Origin: Planctomycetia bacterium
GTDB lineage: Bacteria; Planctomycetota; Planctomycetia; Gemmatales; Gemmataceae
Reading direction: 5' to 3'
DNA length: 64,000 nt
NCBI GenBank assembly: GCA_005786805.1
Contig: SYCV01000076.1
Coordinates: 1-64,000 of the forward strand
Position numbers and translations under genes: made by a program. Below the pieces are notes generated by a model. That model saw only the letters and a program-made list of their open reading frames with translations, made no database searches and was not told where the DNA came from. Each line of letters opens with the position of its first letter. Position 1 is the first letter of the stretch. Of this stretch, positions 32,305-41,833 are shown one piece after another.

Positions 32305-35300
32305 GTGAAACTATTAGGCAGATTTAACAACTGGGGGCAACCCAACTTTTTTCCAGTGAAAATTGGGAAGTTAGATCGCTATTGGAATTCTCGGTTTCTC
32401 CAATTAGAACCGCTTGAGGGCCGAATCACTCCCGCCACCTATACCGTTTTTACCAATCAAGACAGTGGCACGGGATCATTAAGAGAAGCCATAAATGCTG
32501 CCAATCTTGTCACTGGACCTCACACCATTAATTTTGCAATCACCGGATCCACTGGTGGAATTCAAACCATCACCCTTGGTTCAGCTTTACCTGTTATTCT
32601 GCAACCAATAACCATCGATGGTACCTCTCAGCCTGGTTTTAGTGCGAATACTCTGTCCGTGGGCGCTGGCAATAACGCCGCCATTAAAATCCAACTCGAT
32701 GGTAAAAATTTAACTTCCGGAGGCGAAGTTGGTTTATACCTCAATAGTGGAGGAAGCACTGTACAGGGATTATCAATTGTCAATTTCCCCTATGGTATTT
32801 ATGCAAACGGCGACAACATTACCATCAAGGGAAATTACTTCGGGGTAAATGCCGATGGTTCGGCACAAACAAATGGCTTGAGTGGTGTGGGTGTTGATAT
32901 ACCTACTTTTAGCTCGGCCATAGTGGGTGGAAATGCCGCTTCAGATCAAAATATTTTTGGTAACCTTGCCATAGGACTTCTTCAAATTGCTGGTAGCAGC
33001 GGTAATTTTACAGGCAATCGTATCGGCTTGGGTACGACAAACACCAGTTTCATGGCAAATAATACCGGTATTCAGATCAACAATAACGCGAATGTGGATG
33101 CACTCAATCATTCGATTAGTAATAATTTAATTGGGAAGAATACAACTGGTATCAACCTAATTGGTTTTACAGGTGCGACAGTACCCGGCACCGGAAAAGT
33201 CATAGGTACACAAATATCTGGCAACCTAATTGGGTCGGATAGCCCCACCTCCACCAATAATCTTGGAAATTCAGGAAACGCCATCAGCATCGGGGATGGT
33301 GTCACTGGAACAACTATCGGGACTGTCTCCAATCCAAATTTGATTGCTTACTCAGGCCAAAATGCAATTGCTGCAACCAGCTCGACTTCAGTGGGAAACA
33401 TTTTCAAGTACAACACAATCCGAAACAATGTGGGATTGGGTATCAGCCTTTTAAATAACGCAAACAATGGTATTTCACCACCTGTCTTAACCCAGCAGCT
33501 TCCCAATGGAACTGGTGGTTTCACTTACTCGGGATTTGTCAACGGGGCCCCAGCCACAACTTATACAATTGATTTTTATTCCTCACTAACCACGGATTCA
33601 AAATCCCAAGGTGCCAATTATCTTGGTTCAACCACTGTCACTACAAATTCAGCAGGTAATATTGGATTTTCCGGTTTTTCACCCACGCAAAACCAAACCG
33701 CGCAGGGAGCGGGTTATGTGGTTACCGCAACAGCAACAAATGCCAATTTCGGAACCTCCCAATTTTCCGCTGGGCCTCCCTCACAAATTCTTATAGTTTC
33801 GGGAAACAACCAAACCACAATGGTTGGCACGGCATTTACAAACCCTTTGACCGCAAGGGTAGTAGATTCCCGAGGGGATCCAGTTCCAAATATTCAGGTT
33901 CTGTTTGCGGCACCTACATCAAATCCACCCTCCAATCCTGCAACTGGAACATTTCCTTCCAGCCAACAAACCGCTATCGCCATTACCAACACGGTTGGAA
34001 TTGCTGCTTCCCCCACATTGACTGCCAATAATGCGCCTGGAAATTTCACCGTATTAACCTCTGTGTTTAACAACGCAGCAATCAACCCAGTCAGTTTTCC
34101 TTTAACCAACACATTGCCTGCCCCGACAATCACCAGTGTAAGTCCCGCATCCGGCCAGATTGGAGCCTCGGTGGTCATATCAGGCACGGGATTTGCCGGC
34201 CCGACCCAGGTTAAGTTCAATGGCGTCACAGCAACAAACATAACAGTAAACTCTTCCACACAAATCACAGCCATAGTCCCACTTGGTGCCACGACTGGGC
34301 CTATCAGCGTTACCACTTCGGGCGGGTCAGCCATCAGTGGCAATGACTTTACAGTTACATCGAGTCAGGTTTCTAGTTTCAAGGTGGAACTTGCAAACCC
34401 GGGCCAGCAAGTCATTGCAGGGGTACCAATAGCTATAAAGGTCTCCGCCCTAAACGCAGTTGGAGGGGTGGTTTCCAACTTTACCGGGCCTGTTAATATT
34501 TCAACCTCGGATCCATTGGCCACAATTCCTTCCATAATAAATTTCACCGCTGCAAATAATGGAGTTGTGATATTTAACGCGGTATTTCGCACCCCTGGCC
34601 CAGTCACTGTGACTGCAACTTTCCAGGGAAATGGCGCGACTGGCACCGGGTCTGGTGTGGTTTTACAGGGGTCAAATGGTCCTTTTCAGGTTTCATCGCC
34701 GGCAGCACCTGTTCCATTTCCACTGAATAACAGCATCACAAAAGACCTTGCAATCCTTACAGGGATAACTTCTGCAACCCTTTCAAATTATGTTGCCACC
34801 ATATCCTGGGGCGATGGCAGTCCAAATAGCCCGGGAACAATACAACCCGCGCCAAATCAACCGGGAGTATTCCAGGTATTGGGTACTCACACCTATAAAT
34901 CACTTGAAGTATTTACTGGCTCGGTTACTGTCACTCGAATTACTGACAATAATAATTCCACAAGCAGCTTTAATGCTGTGGTGCTGACTCCAGCACAAAG
35001 AAATCAGTTAAATAATGCCAATGGATCAATTCTTCCACCCGGGGGCCAACTTGCTGATGCGGGAGTCAAAGGGATTAATGCCCTATACAGGCAGCCACCA
35101 ACCAATAACAGCACTGTGATATTGGTCACAGCTTCTTTCATCGGGAATCCCCAACCTTATTCAACCACTTTGCCTGCTCAAAATTTCTACGATGTGCGAC
35201 TGATTAATCCTCTTCCCGCTGCGACACTTTCCGTCACCTGCAGCTTTACTGGAGGATTCCAAAGAGGGTCATCACCTTATCTGCAGTTTGCACAAGATAA

Positions 35301-36192
35301 TTCAACCTCGTATCAAAATGTAATTTCAGCAAACAACCTCGTGGTTATCAACTACATCGATAGCACAATAACCGTTTATCTTGACCAGACCAGTTTCCCA
35401 TTGATCAACACTCTTAGAGGTACTGTTTTTGCGGTGGTTACCAACACAACGCAGGTATCCCCCAACACGGTCACGATTCTTCCAGCAAGTTTTTCGGGCG
35501 GCACAGCAGTCGGCATTGCCTGGGGCGCCTCCAACACCCTGATGGACATAGCAAACGCCTCCAGCATGGCATCCAACACCACCTTGACATTCCAAAATTC
35601 AAGGCAGACAACCTTGTCACTTGCACCATCACAATCAACTGGAACGATTATTTTTCGAACTTCAAATTACGGTGGAACGACCAACGATAATGCAAGCATG
35701 GAAACCATCAACCAACTGACTAATCCTGAAGTTATTCAAAATATCATCAGGGGAACCATAGGTATCGGACCTGAAGTCATAACCGGCATGATCAAAAAAA
35801 TGCTGGTTCAAAATCCAAATGAGTTTCTAAAGCAATGGTCAAGCAAGGTCTTGGAAAACAAATCCATCCCCAATGACATCATCACTCCCGAGAAAAATCC
35901 ACCTGCGGGATCAAGGGAAATTCCACCCGCACCACAACCACAAGATCCGGACTGCTCGTTTTTAAGTGATGAGGTTTTTGATGATATTTCCAAGATCATC
36001 CCGGCCAAAATATCCGAAGTAAAAGATTTTGGCGACCTAGGCACCCCCCAATCAGAATTGCTTGATGACCTTGCGTTTGCTGGGGAAATCAACTGGGCAG
36101 GACTCGCCCTTTCCACAATAGCGTTTTCTCAATTCCGCTCGCAGTCCAGCGACAAACAAAGACCCTCACGCCCAATCAAGATCAGCGCCTGA
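32305..36192 (+). CDS. Large secreted/surface protein: LEPLEGR N-terminal motif, right-handed beta-helix-like region, IPT/TIG-like domain
   Basis: LQLEPLEGRITPATYTV; DSGTGSLREAINAAN; PTITSVSPASGQIGASVVISGTGFAGPTQVKFNG. Confidence 0.85.
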   Translation: MKLLGRFNNWGQPNFFPVKIGKLDRYWNSRFLQLEPLEGRITPATYTVFTNQDSGTGSLREAINAANLVTGPHTINFAITGSTGGIQTITLGSALPVILQPITIDGTSQPGFSANTLSVGAGNNAAIKIQLDGKNLTSGGEVGLYLNSGGSTVQGLSIVNFPYGIYANGDNITIKGNYFGVNADGSAQTNGLSGVGVDIPTFSSAIVGGNAASDQNIFGNLAIGLLQIAGSSGNFTGNRIGLGTTNTSFMANNTGIQINNNANVDALNHSISNNLIGKNTTGINLIGFTGATVPGTGKVIGTQISGNLIGSDSPTSTNNLGNSGNAISIGDGVTGTTIGTVSNPNLIAYSGQNAIAATSSTSVGNIFKYNTIRNNVGLGISLLNNANNGISPPVLTQQLPNGTGGFTYSGFVNGAPATTYTIDFYSSLTTDSKSQGANYLGSTTVTTNSAGNIGFSGFSPTQNQTAQGAGYVVTATATNANFGTSQFSAGPPSQILIVSGNNQTTMVGTAFTNPLTARVVDSRGDPVPNIQVLFAAPTSNPPSNPATGTFPSSQQTAIAITNTVGIAASPTLTANNAPGNFTVLTSVFNNAAINPVSFPLTNTLPAPTITSVSPASGQIGASVVISGTGFAGPTQVKFNGVTATNITVNSSTQITAIVPLGATTGPISVTTSGGSAISGNDFTVTSSQVSSFKVELANPGQQVIAGVPIAIKVSALNAVGGVVSNFTGPVNISTSDPLATIPSIINFTAANNGVVIFNAVFRTPGPVTVTATFQGNGATGTGSGVVLQGSNGPFQVSSPAAPVPFPLNNSITKDLAILTGITSATLSNYVATISWGDGSPNSPGTIQPAPNQPGVFQVLGTHTYKSLEVFTGSVTVTRITDNNNSTSSFNAVVLTPAQRNQLNNANGSILPPGGQLADAGVKGINALYRQPPTNNSTVILVTASFIGNPQPYSTTLPAQNFYDVRLINPLPAATLSVTCSFTGGFQRGSSPYLQFAQDNSTSYQNVISANNLVVINYIDSTITVYLDQTSFPLINTLRGTVFAVVTNTTQVSPNTVTILPASFSGGTAVGIAWGASNTLMDIANASSMASNTTLTFQNSRQTTLSLAPSQSTGTIIFRTSNYGGTTNDNASMETINQLTNPEVIQNIIRGTIGIGPEVITGMIKKMLVQNPNEFLKQWSSKVLENKSIPNDIITPEKNPPAGSREIPPAPQPQDPDCSFLSDEVFDDISKIIPAKISEVKDFGDLGTPQSELLDDLAFAGEINWAGLALSTIAFSQFRSQSSDKQRPSRPIKISA

Positions 36193-36299
36193 CCAAAATC
36201 ATAAACTTTCCCTCCATCTGATTGCCCCGCCCCTATATTACTGTTACTATTTAACCGGGTGGATTGTTACTTTGAAACCATCTGTGTGACTGAGTTATT

Positions 36300-37367
36300 A
36301 TGCGTGATCCTTTTTCCTGGTCCATTCCGTTAGGCAGGGTTTTTGGCATCCTTGTGCGGGTGCATTTATTATTCCCGTTGGTAGCGCTCGGCTTGATCAT
36401 GCGTATCAGTTTTGCAAAACCCGCGCCTCCCGACCATACCTGGCTCGATGCCCTTCAATTGACAATCCTTTGGTTTTTAGCTGTGTTCCTTCATGAACTC
36501 GGACATTGCTTTGGCGCGAGAAAAATGGGGGGCGATGCAACCGAAATCATGCTTTGGCCACTTGGCGGGCTTGCACAAGTTGACATACCCAAGGAACCTC
36601 GCGCCCAGTTTGTCACGGCAATGGCAGGCCCCATTGTCAATCTTTTCCTTTGCATCGTATGCGCGGTTTCACTTGCACTGTTTTGCTCAACCTCGTTCCA
36701 ACCACCCTTCAACCCTTTCTGGTATCCATTTCGCATTCAATCCGACGGCATGATGGCACTGCATAACTGGTCAGGCTATCTTGAGGAGACAACCTCGTGG
36801 TTTCCCATTCTTCTTTCGAGGTTTTTTTTCGTCAACTGGACCCTTTTACTGGTGAATGTGCTGCTGCTAGGTTTTCCCCTTGATGGCGGCAGAATGCTGC
36901 AGGCTTTTCTCTGGCCAAGAATTGGTTATCGACAGTCCACCATCATGGTTATATTCACCGGGTTTGGTTGCATGTTTCTTGTCGGCTTGTTCGGGATTGT
37001 CCTCAATGAAGTCATGGTACTGTGCCTGGCGGTATATATCTATGTCGCATGTAAAAATGAATGGCTTACCCTTGAAGCCGAAACCTCCGGTTTTGAATCT
37101 GAATATGATTTTTCACAGGGATACACCAGCCTTGAAAAGGGCCCCATGGACACCCCTGCCAAGCCCAGGGAAAGTTGGTGGGAGCGTTGGAAAAAAAAGC
37201 GTGAACTTAAAAAAATTCAGTCCATGATCAAACAACAGCAGGAGGAGGAGGATCGCATGGATTCCCTCCTTGAAAAATTGCATCGTGAGGGATTCAAGTC
37301 GCTCACCGAGGAAGAACATCGATTCATGAAGCGTTTCAGCGATCGTTATAAAAACCGTTCCCAGTAA
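36300..37367 (+). CDS. Site-2 protease family (M50) membrane protease with cytosolic coiled C-terminal tail
   Basis: FLHELGHCFGA (HExxH); GFPLDGGRML; C-terminal LLEKLHREGFKSLTEEEHRFMKRFSDRY. Confidence 0.9.
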   Translation: MRDPFSWSIPLGRVFGILVRVHLLFPLVALGLIMRISFAKPAPPDHTWLDALQLTILWFLAVFLHELGHCFGARKMGGDATEIMLWPLGGLAQVDIPKEPRAQFVTAMAGPIVNLFLCIVCAVSLALFCSTSFQPPFNPFWYPFRIQSDGMMALHNWSGYLEETTSWFPILLSRFFFVNWTLLLVNVLLLGFPLDGGRMLQAFLWPRIGYRQSTIMVIFTGFGCMFLVGLFGIVLNEVMVLCLAVYIYVACKNEWLTLEAETSGFESEYDFSQGYTSLEKGPMDTPAKPRESWWERWKKKRELKKIQSMIKQQQEEEDRMDSLLEKLHREGFKSLTEEEHRFMKRFSDRYKNRSQ

Positions 37368-37423
37368 ATCTTTATTTGGAGAAAAATTCGAACTGGTTCT
37401 GGCCAGCTTCGATCCTATTTACC

Positions 37424-38755
37424 ATGGCTGACCTGATTCAACCAAGAACCCTAAAGGGTTTTCGAGATTATGTTCCCTCACTTATGATTCCCCGAGAGGA
37501 GATCCTGCAAAAGGCCCGGGCCGTCTATCGATCTTTTGGATTTGCTCCCATCGATACCCCCGCTTTGGAGTACACTGAAATCCTGCTGGGCAAGGGAGGG
37601 GCTGAATCCGATAAAATCATCTACCGTTTCAAGGATCATGGCGACCGTGATGTCGCCCTGCGCTTCGATCTTACCGTGCCCTTTGCCCGGTTTGCGGCAC
37701 AGCATGTCCCCGCACTGGGAACACCTTTCAAGCGTTACCACATGGGCCCTGTTTGGCGGGGTGAAAACACCGCTCATGGCCGTTACAGGGAATTCTGGCA
37801 ATGTGATTTTGACACCATAGGCACCACTTCCAATTCCTCGGATATCGAGGCGGCTCTTGTCATCAACGCGTTACTTTCGGCAATCGGGTTCGAGCGGTTT
37901 GAAATACATGTGAACAATCGCCTCATCCTATCGGGATTGCTTGAGGAACTTGGCCTTGCGGATAAGTCAACCGCTGTGCTTCGCGCACTGGACAAGCTTC
38001 CCAAGGTTGGCATTGAACCCGTGGTTGAGGAAATGGTGTTGCATGGAGTTGATGCCGAAAAAGGACGCAAAGTGCTTGAACTCGCTGGTTTCAAGGGAAC
38101 CAACGAGGAGATTCTAGCGTTTGTCTCCGCAAAATTCGGCAATAACCCAAAAGCTGCGGACGGGGTGAAAAGACTCGATGAAATGCTCCAGGTTGCCAAT
38201 CAGGCTGGTCTTCCTAGTGGAAGGTTACACATTGATCTTTCCATCGCACGCGGCCTGGATTATTACACCGGCACCATCTTTGAAACTTTTCTTTCCGACC
38301 TTCCCGGCATTGGAAGCATTTGTTCCGGTGGCCGTTACGATAACCTTGCTGGGTTATACACGAAAATGCCCCTGCCTGGTGTTGGCGCCTCACTGGGATT
38401 GGACCGCCTGCTCGCAGCGATGGAGGAACTGAAAATTCTGGGCGGCGTTCAGGCAAGCGCGCCGGTTTTTATGGTTCGATTCGCGGGCACTCCCCCTGGT
38501 GTTTACGAAAAATTGGCCGCGACATTACGCGCCTCGGGCATAGGGGTAGAGGTTTTTCCGGAACCAAAGAAGATTGGCCAGCAATTACAGTATGCTGAAA
38601 AGCGTGGATTTCGCTTCGCCCTGATAGCAGGTCCGGATGATTTTGCATCAAGGAAGTTCAAAATCAAGGAACTTGCCACCAGGCAGGAAGCCGACTATGA
38701 TGAAGTTTTGATTCCATCCCATTTGCGAAAAATGCTTGGTATGGATGGATCCTGA
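37424..38755 (+). CDS. hisS: Histidine--tRNA ligase
   Basis: QPRTLKGFRDYVP; ALRFDLTVPFARF; FKRYHMGPVWRGENTAHGRYREFWQCDFDTIG; ARGLDYYTGTIFE. Confidence 0.96.
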   Translation: MADLIQPRTLKGFRDYVPSLMIPREEILQKARAVYRSFGFAPIDTPALEYTEILLGKGGAESDKIIYRFKDHGDRDVALRFDLTVPFARFAAQHVPALGTPFKRYHMGPVWRGENTAHGRYREFWQCDFDTIGTTSNSSDIEAALVINALLSAIGFERFEIHVNNRLILSGLLEELGLADKSTAVLRALDKLPKVGIEPVVEEMVLHGVDAEKGRKVLELAGFKGTNEEILAFVSAKFGNNPKAADGVKRLDEMLQVANQAGLPSGRLHIDLSIARGLDYYTGTIFETFLSDLPGIGSICSGGRYDNLAGLYTKMPLPGVGASLGLDRLLAAMEELKILGGVQASAPVFMVRFAGTPPGVYEKLAATLRASGIGVEVFPEPKKIGQQLQYAEKRGFRFALIAGPDDFASRKFKIKELATRQEADYDEVLIPSHLRKMLGMDGS

Positions 38756-38786
38756 TCACTTGTTCCCCTCGGCCCAGGAGGGTTTT

Positions 38787-39338
38787 ATGGATCGTGGAAA
38801 CCATTACGAATCCGCATTTGAAGCTTATCTCCAAAACAACAAGATTTGCTATGTTGCTGTTGATGAACAGCGCAGGTCATGTCTTGCTGGAGAGCCTGTG
38901 AAAAGCCTGGATTTCATAATTTATGCGGAGTCAGGTGCGCGATTCGTGGTTGATGTCAAAGGAAGAAAATTTCCGGGTGGCCCCCCGGAAAAACCAAAAA
39001 AGGTCTGGGAATGCTGGTCCACCATCGACGATGTCGAAGGCCTCGAACGATGGGCGGGAATGTCCGGTCCGGGTTACCAGGGACTTTTGGTTTTCATTTA
39101 TGACATCGCACCGGAGGTCAATTTTCCTGAAAACACCGAGGACTTTTGGACATGCAGGGATAAAAGATATCTGGCCCGGGCGGTTTTAATTTCCGATTAC
39201 AGGACGCAAATGCGCCCAAGAAGCCAAAGCTGGCGCACTGTGGATCTCCCGGGAAAAACCTTCCGCGCCATGGTCAGGCCTCTTAGATATTTTCTTGAAC
39301 TTCCCGATGGCGGGGAAGATTTTGACATGGATTGGTAA
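38787..39338 (+). CDS. HYExAFE family protein (uncharacterised; PD-(D/E)XK-like signature)
   Basis: MDRGNHYESAFEAYL; LDFIIYAESGARFVVDVKGRKFPGG; AGGAGGG Shine-Dalgarno just upstream of ATG 38787. Confidence 0.85.
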   Translation: MDRGNHYESAFEAYLQNNKICYVAVDEQRRSCLAGEPVKSLDFIIYAESGARFVVDVKGRKFPGGPPEKPKKVWECWSTIDDVEGLERWAGMSGPGYQGLLVFIYDIAPEVNFPENTEDFWTCRDKRYLARAVLISDYRTQMRPRSQSWRTVDLPGKTFRAMVRPLRYFLELPDGGEDFDMDW

Positions 39339-39342
39339 CCTT

Positions 39343-40140
39343 ATGAATCTTTGCAAATTCGGTGTGAAGCTTGAATGTTTCGGCGTTCCCCTAAGAAAGG
39401 CTCTTTTGCTCGCAGCCCAGGCAGGTGCTCAGGGCGTGCAATTCGATGCGGTTGGCGAGCTTTCCCCAGCCAAACTATCAGAGTCCGGGCGCAGGGAAAT
39501 CTCCATTCTTCTAAGATCCTACAACCTTCAACTGGCTGCGATCTTTTGCCCACTTCGAAATGGGCTCGACACCTCCATCGACCAGGAGCAACGCCTCATT
39601 CATGTCAAACAAAACATGGACCTGGCCTTCGACCTTGGCTCGAAAGTGCTTGCACTCCATGCGGGGCAGATACCCCAGGAAAAAGAGAATAGCCGTATTG
39701 CGACTTTGACGGAATCACTGACTTTCCTCGGTGCCCATGGCGACAGGGCGGGGGTATCCCTCGCATTGGAAACCGGGTTGGAATCTGGAAAAGTTTTGGC
39801 CGATTTTCTTGCCACTATTGATTCTGGAGCCTTGGGAGCAGGCTTGAACCCTGGAAATTTAAAGCTTCATGGTCATGATCCATTACAAGCCGTGCTGGAT
39901 CTTGGCAAAAGAATAAAACTAGTCCACGCGACCGAGTTTGAAAGTAACGGGCCCGGCAGGACCGCAAGGGAAGTACCTCTTGGAAAAGGTGATTTCGATT
40001 GGAATTCCCTGATGGTTTACCTTGATCAATCAGGATTCCATGATTATTTGATCTGCGAAAAAAACGAGGGAACTGACAAAGCCACCCAGATGATCAATGG
40101 CCTTGATTTCCTAAAGACATTGAACAACTTTGGTTCTTGA
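39343..40140 (+). CDS. Sugar phosphate isomerase/epimerase (xylose isomerase-like TIM barrel)
   Basis: GVQFDAVGELSPAKLSESGRREI; LALETGLESG; GLNPGNLKLHGHDP; LICEKNEG. Start at internal Met (39343) preferred. Confidence 0.85.
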   Translation: MNLCKFGVKLECFGVPLRKALLLAAQAGAQGVQFDAVGELSPAKLSESGRREISILLRSYNLQLAAIFCPLRNGLDTSIDQEQRLIHVKQNMDLAFDLGSKVLALHAGQIPQEKENSRIATLTESLTFLGAHGDRAGVSLALETGLESGKVLADFLATIDSGALGAGLNPGNLKLHGHDPLQAVLDLGKRIKLVHATEFESNGPGRTAREVPLGKGDFDWNSLMVYLDQSGFHDYLICEKNEGTDKATQMINGLDFLKTLNNFGS

Positions 40141-40206
40141 ATTGTGATTTCTCCTTTGCGATGATCAATCACTATGGATTCAACTTTCATTCAAAGGGGG
40201 ATTAGC

Positions 40207-41457
40207 ATGAACCGACGAACCTTTATAGCGACCACAGGCGCAAGCATGATTTCTTGGAATGCTTTTTCAGCCCCGTCTGAAAAGGTGAACATCGGGATCA
40301 TGGGTGCCGGTGGCAGGGGCGCGGCACTTGCTAAGTCATTTTTAAAAATCCCCGGAGTCCAGGTTGGATTCATTGCTGACCCAGACTTCAACCGCGCAAC
40401 CGGTGTTTCAGGCGAGGTTGAAAAAATCTCCGGCAAAGCCCCCAAGGTTGACAAGGATTTCAGAAAAATCCTCGATGACAAGGATATTGATGTATTTGTT
40501 TGCGCGGCCTGCAATCACTGGCATGCCCCGTCCACCATACTTGCGGTGAAAGCTGGAAAGCACACTTATGTTGAAAAACCCTGCAGTCATAATCCCCACG
40601 AAGGGGAATTAATGGTTGAGGCCGCTGCTAAGTACAACAAACTCGTGCAAATGGGAAACCAAAGACGCACTTGGCCCAAGATCCGCGAGGCTATTGACCT
40701 CATTCAAAAAGGTGAAATTGGTGAGACTCATCTGGCCCAGTCGTGGTATTTGAACAGTCGTCCGGGTATTGGCAAGGGAACTGAAAAACCCGTGCCTCCC
40801 GGATTAGACTTTGATTTATGGCAGGGACCTGCTCCCCGTAAGCCTTACAAGGATAATTACCTTCATTATAATTGGCACTGGTTCTGGCATTGGGGTAACG
40901 GCGAACTGGGAAACAACGGCATCCACATGATTGATGTTTGCAGGTGGGGACTTGGGGTTGATTACCCGATTTCAGTGAGTTCCTCAGGCGGCAGATACAT
41001 GCACCAGGATGACCAGGAAACTCCAGACACCCACATGGTTCAATTCAATTTCAACCAAGGCAGGCACATTCAGTGGCTTGGACTTAGTTGCAATCGTTTC
41101 CCTGAAGGCAACAACCCTGAGATCTTATTTATTGGATCGAAAGGCTCGCTTGCCATCAAGGGAAGCGGGTACACCATTCACGATTCAAAAGGGAAGGAAA
41201 CCAAAAAAGCTACTGGCGATGGGGGAGAAGTCGAACACATAGCGAACTTCATTTCATCAGTCCGTGGGAATGGCAAGTTAAATTCGCCCATACCTGAAGG
41301 GCATAAAAGCACCTTGCTTTGCCATCTTGGCAATATCTCACAACGAACCGGCCGGACACTAAAATGCGACTCAAAGAACGGAATGATATTAAATGATCCC
41401 GAGGCAAAAAAAATGTGGGCAAGGGAATATGAACCGGGTTGGGAGCCAAAAGTTTAA
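40207..41457 (+). CDS. Gfo/Idh/MocA family oxidoreductase, Tat-exported
   Basis: MNRRTFIATTGASM Tat-like signal; NIGIMGAGGRGAAL; YVEKPCSHNPHEGELM; WHWFWHWGNGELGNNGIHMIDVCRW. Confidence 0.93.
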   Translation: MNRRTFIATTGASMISWNAFSAPSEKVNIGIMGAGGRGAALAKSFLKIPGVQVGFIADPDFNRATGVSGEVEKISGKAPKVDKDFRKILDDKDIDVFVCAACNHWHAPSTILAVKAGKHTYVEKPCSHNPHEGELMVEAAAKYNKLVQMGNQRRTWPKIREAIDLIQKGEIGETHLAQSWYLNSRPGIGKGTEKPVPPGLDFDLWQGPAPRKPYKDNYLHYNWHWFWHWGNGELGNNGIHMIDVCRWGLGVDYPISVSSSGGRYMHQDDQETPDTHMVQFNFNQGRHIQWLGLSCNRFPEGNNPEILFIGSKGSLAIKGSGYTIHDSKGKETKKATGDGGEVEHIANFISSVRGNGKLNSPIPEGHKSTLLCHLGNISQRTGRTLKCDSKNGMILNDPEAKKMWAREYEPGWEPKV

Positions 41458-41591
41458 TAATTCCCCATCAAACCCAAAAAGTACAATTTCGGCACAAATT
41501 CAATTATCTATTTTTGAAGATTGATTAACTCTCATTATTGGTTAACATAAGTGCGTCCCGTTTGGCATTGAAAAATGCCGGGCAGGATCAT

Positions 41592-41653
41592 TTCCCCGGG
41601 TTGCAATCTAGAGCGAGCAAGGCCCTTAAAAGCCTTGTTATGGTTGCAACCCA
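41592..41653. repeat. 62-nt dispersed repeat copy 1, with internal dyad GGGTTGCAA...TTGCAACCC
   Basis: 56/62 identical to 43709..43770 by eye; 9-bp outer and 6-bp inner (CAAGGC/GCCTTG) inverted repeats. Confidence 0.9.
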
Positions 41654-41833
41654 CTATATACCTAATCTCAACTTTCTTCTGACTTTGCGACCCATACCCA
41701 AAGATTTAAAAGTTAATGACTCGTAAGCCAACTAAATATAAGATGAGATCTATTAAACGAACTAAAAATCAGCGCTAAGATGGCTTTATTAAACTGGATG
41801 GGTTTTAATTTAAATTTTTCAAAGTAAAACCAA

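Noticed and set aside
41538-41726. 62-aa ORF across repeat copy 1 as an ordinary gene
   Set aside because: Only the repeat segment is shared with copy 2 and flanking parts do not match; handled as a repeat with a possible micro-ORF remnant.
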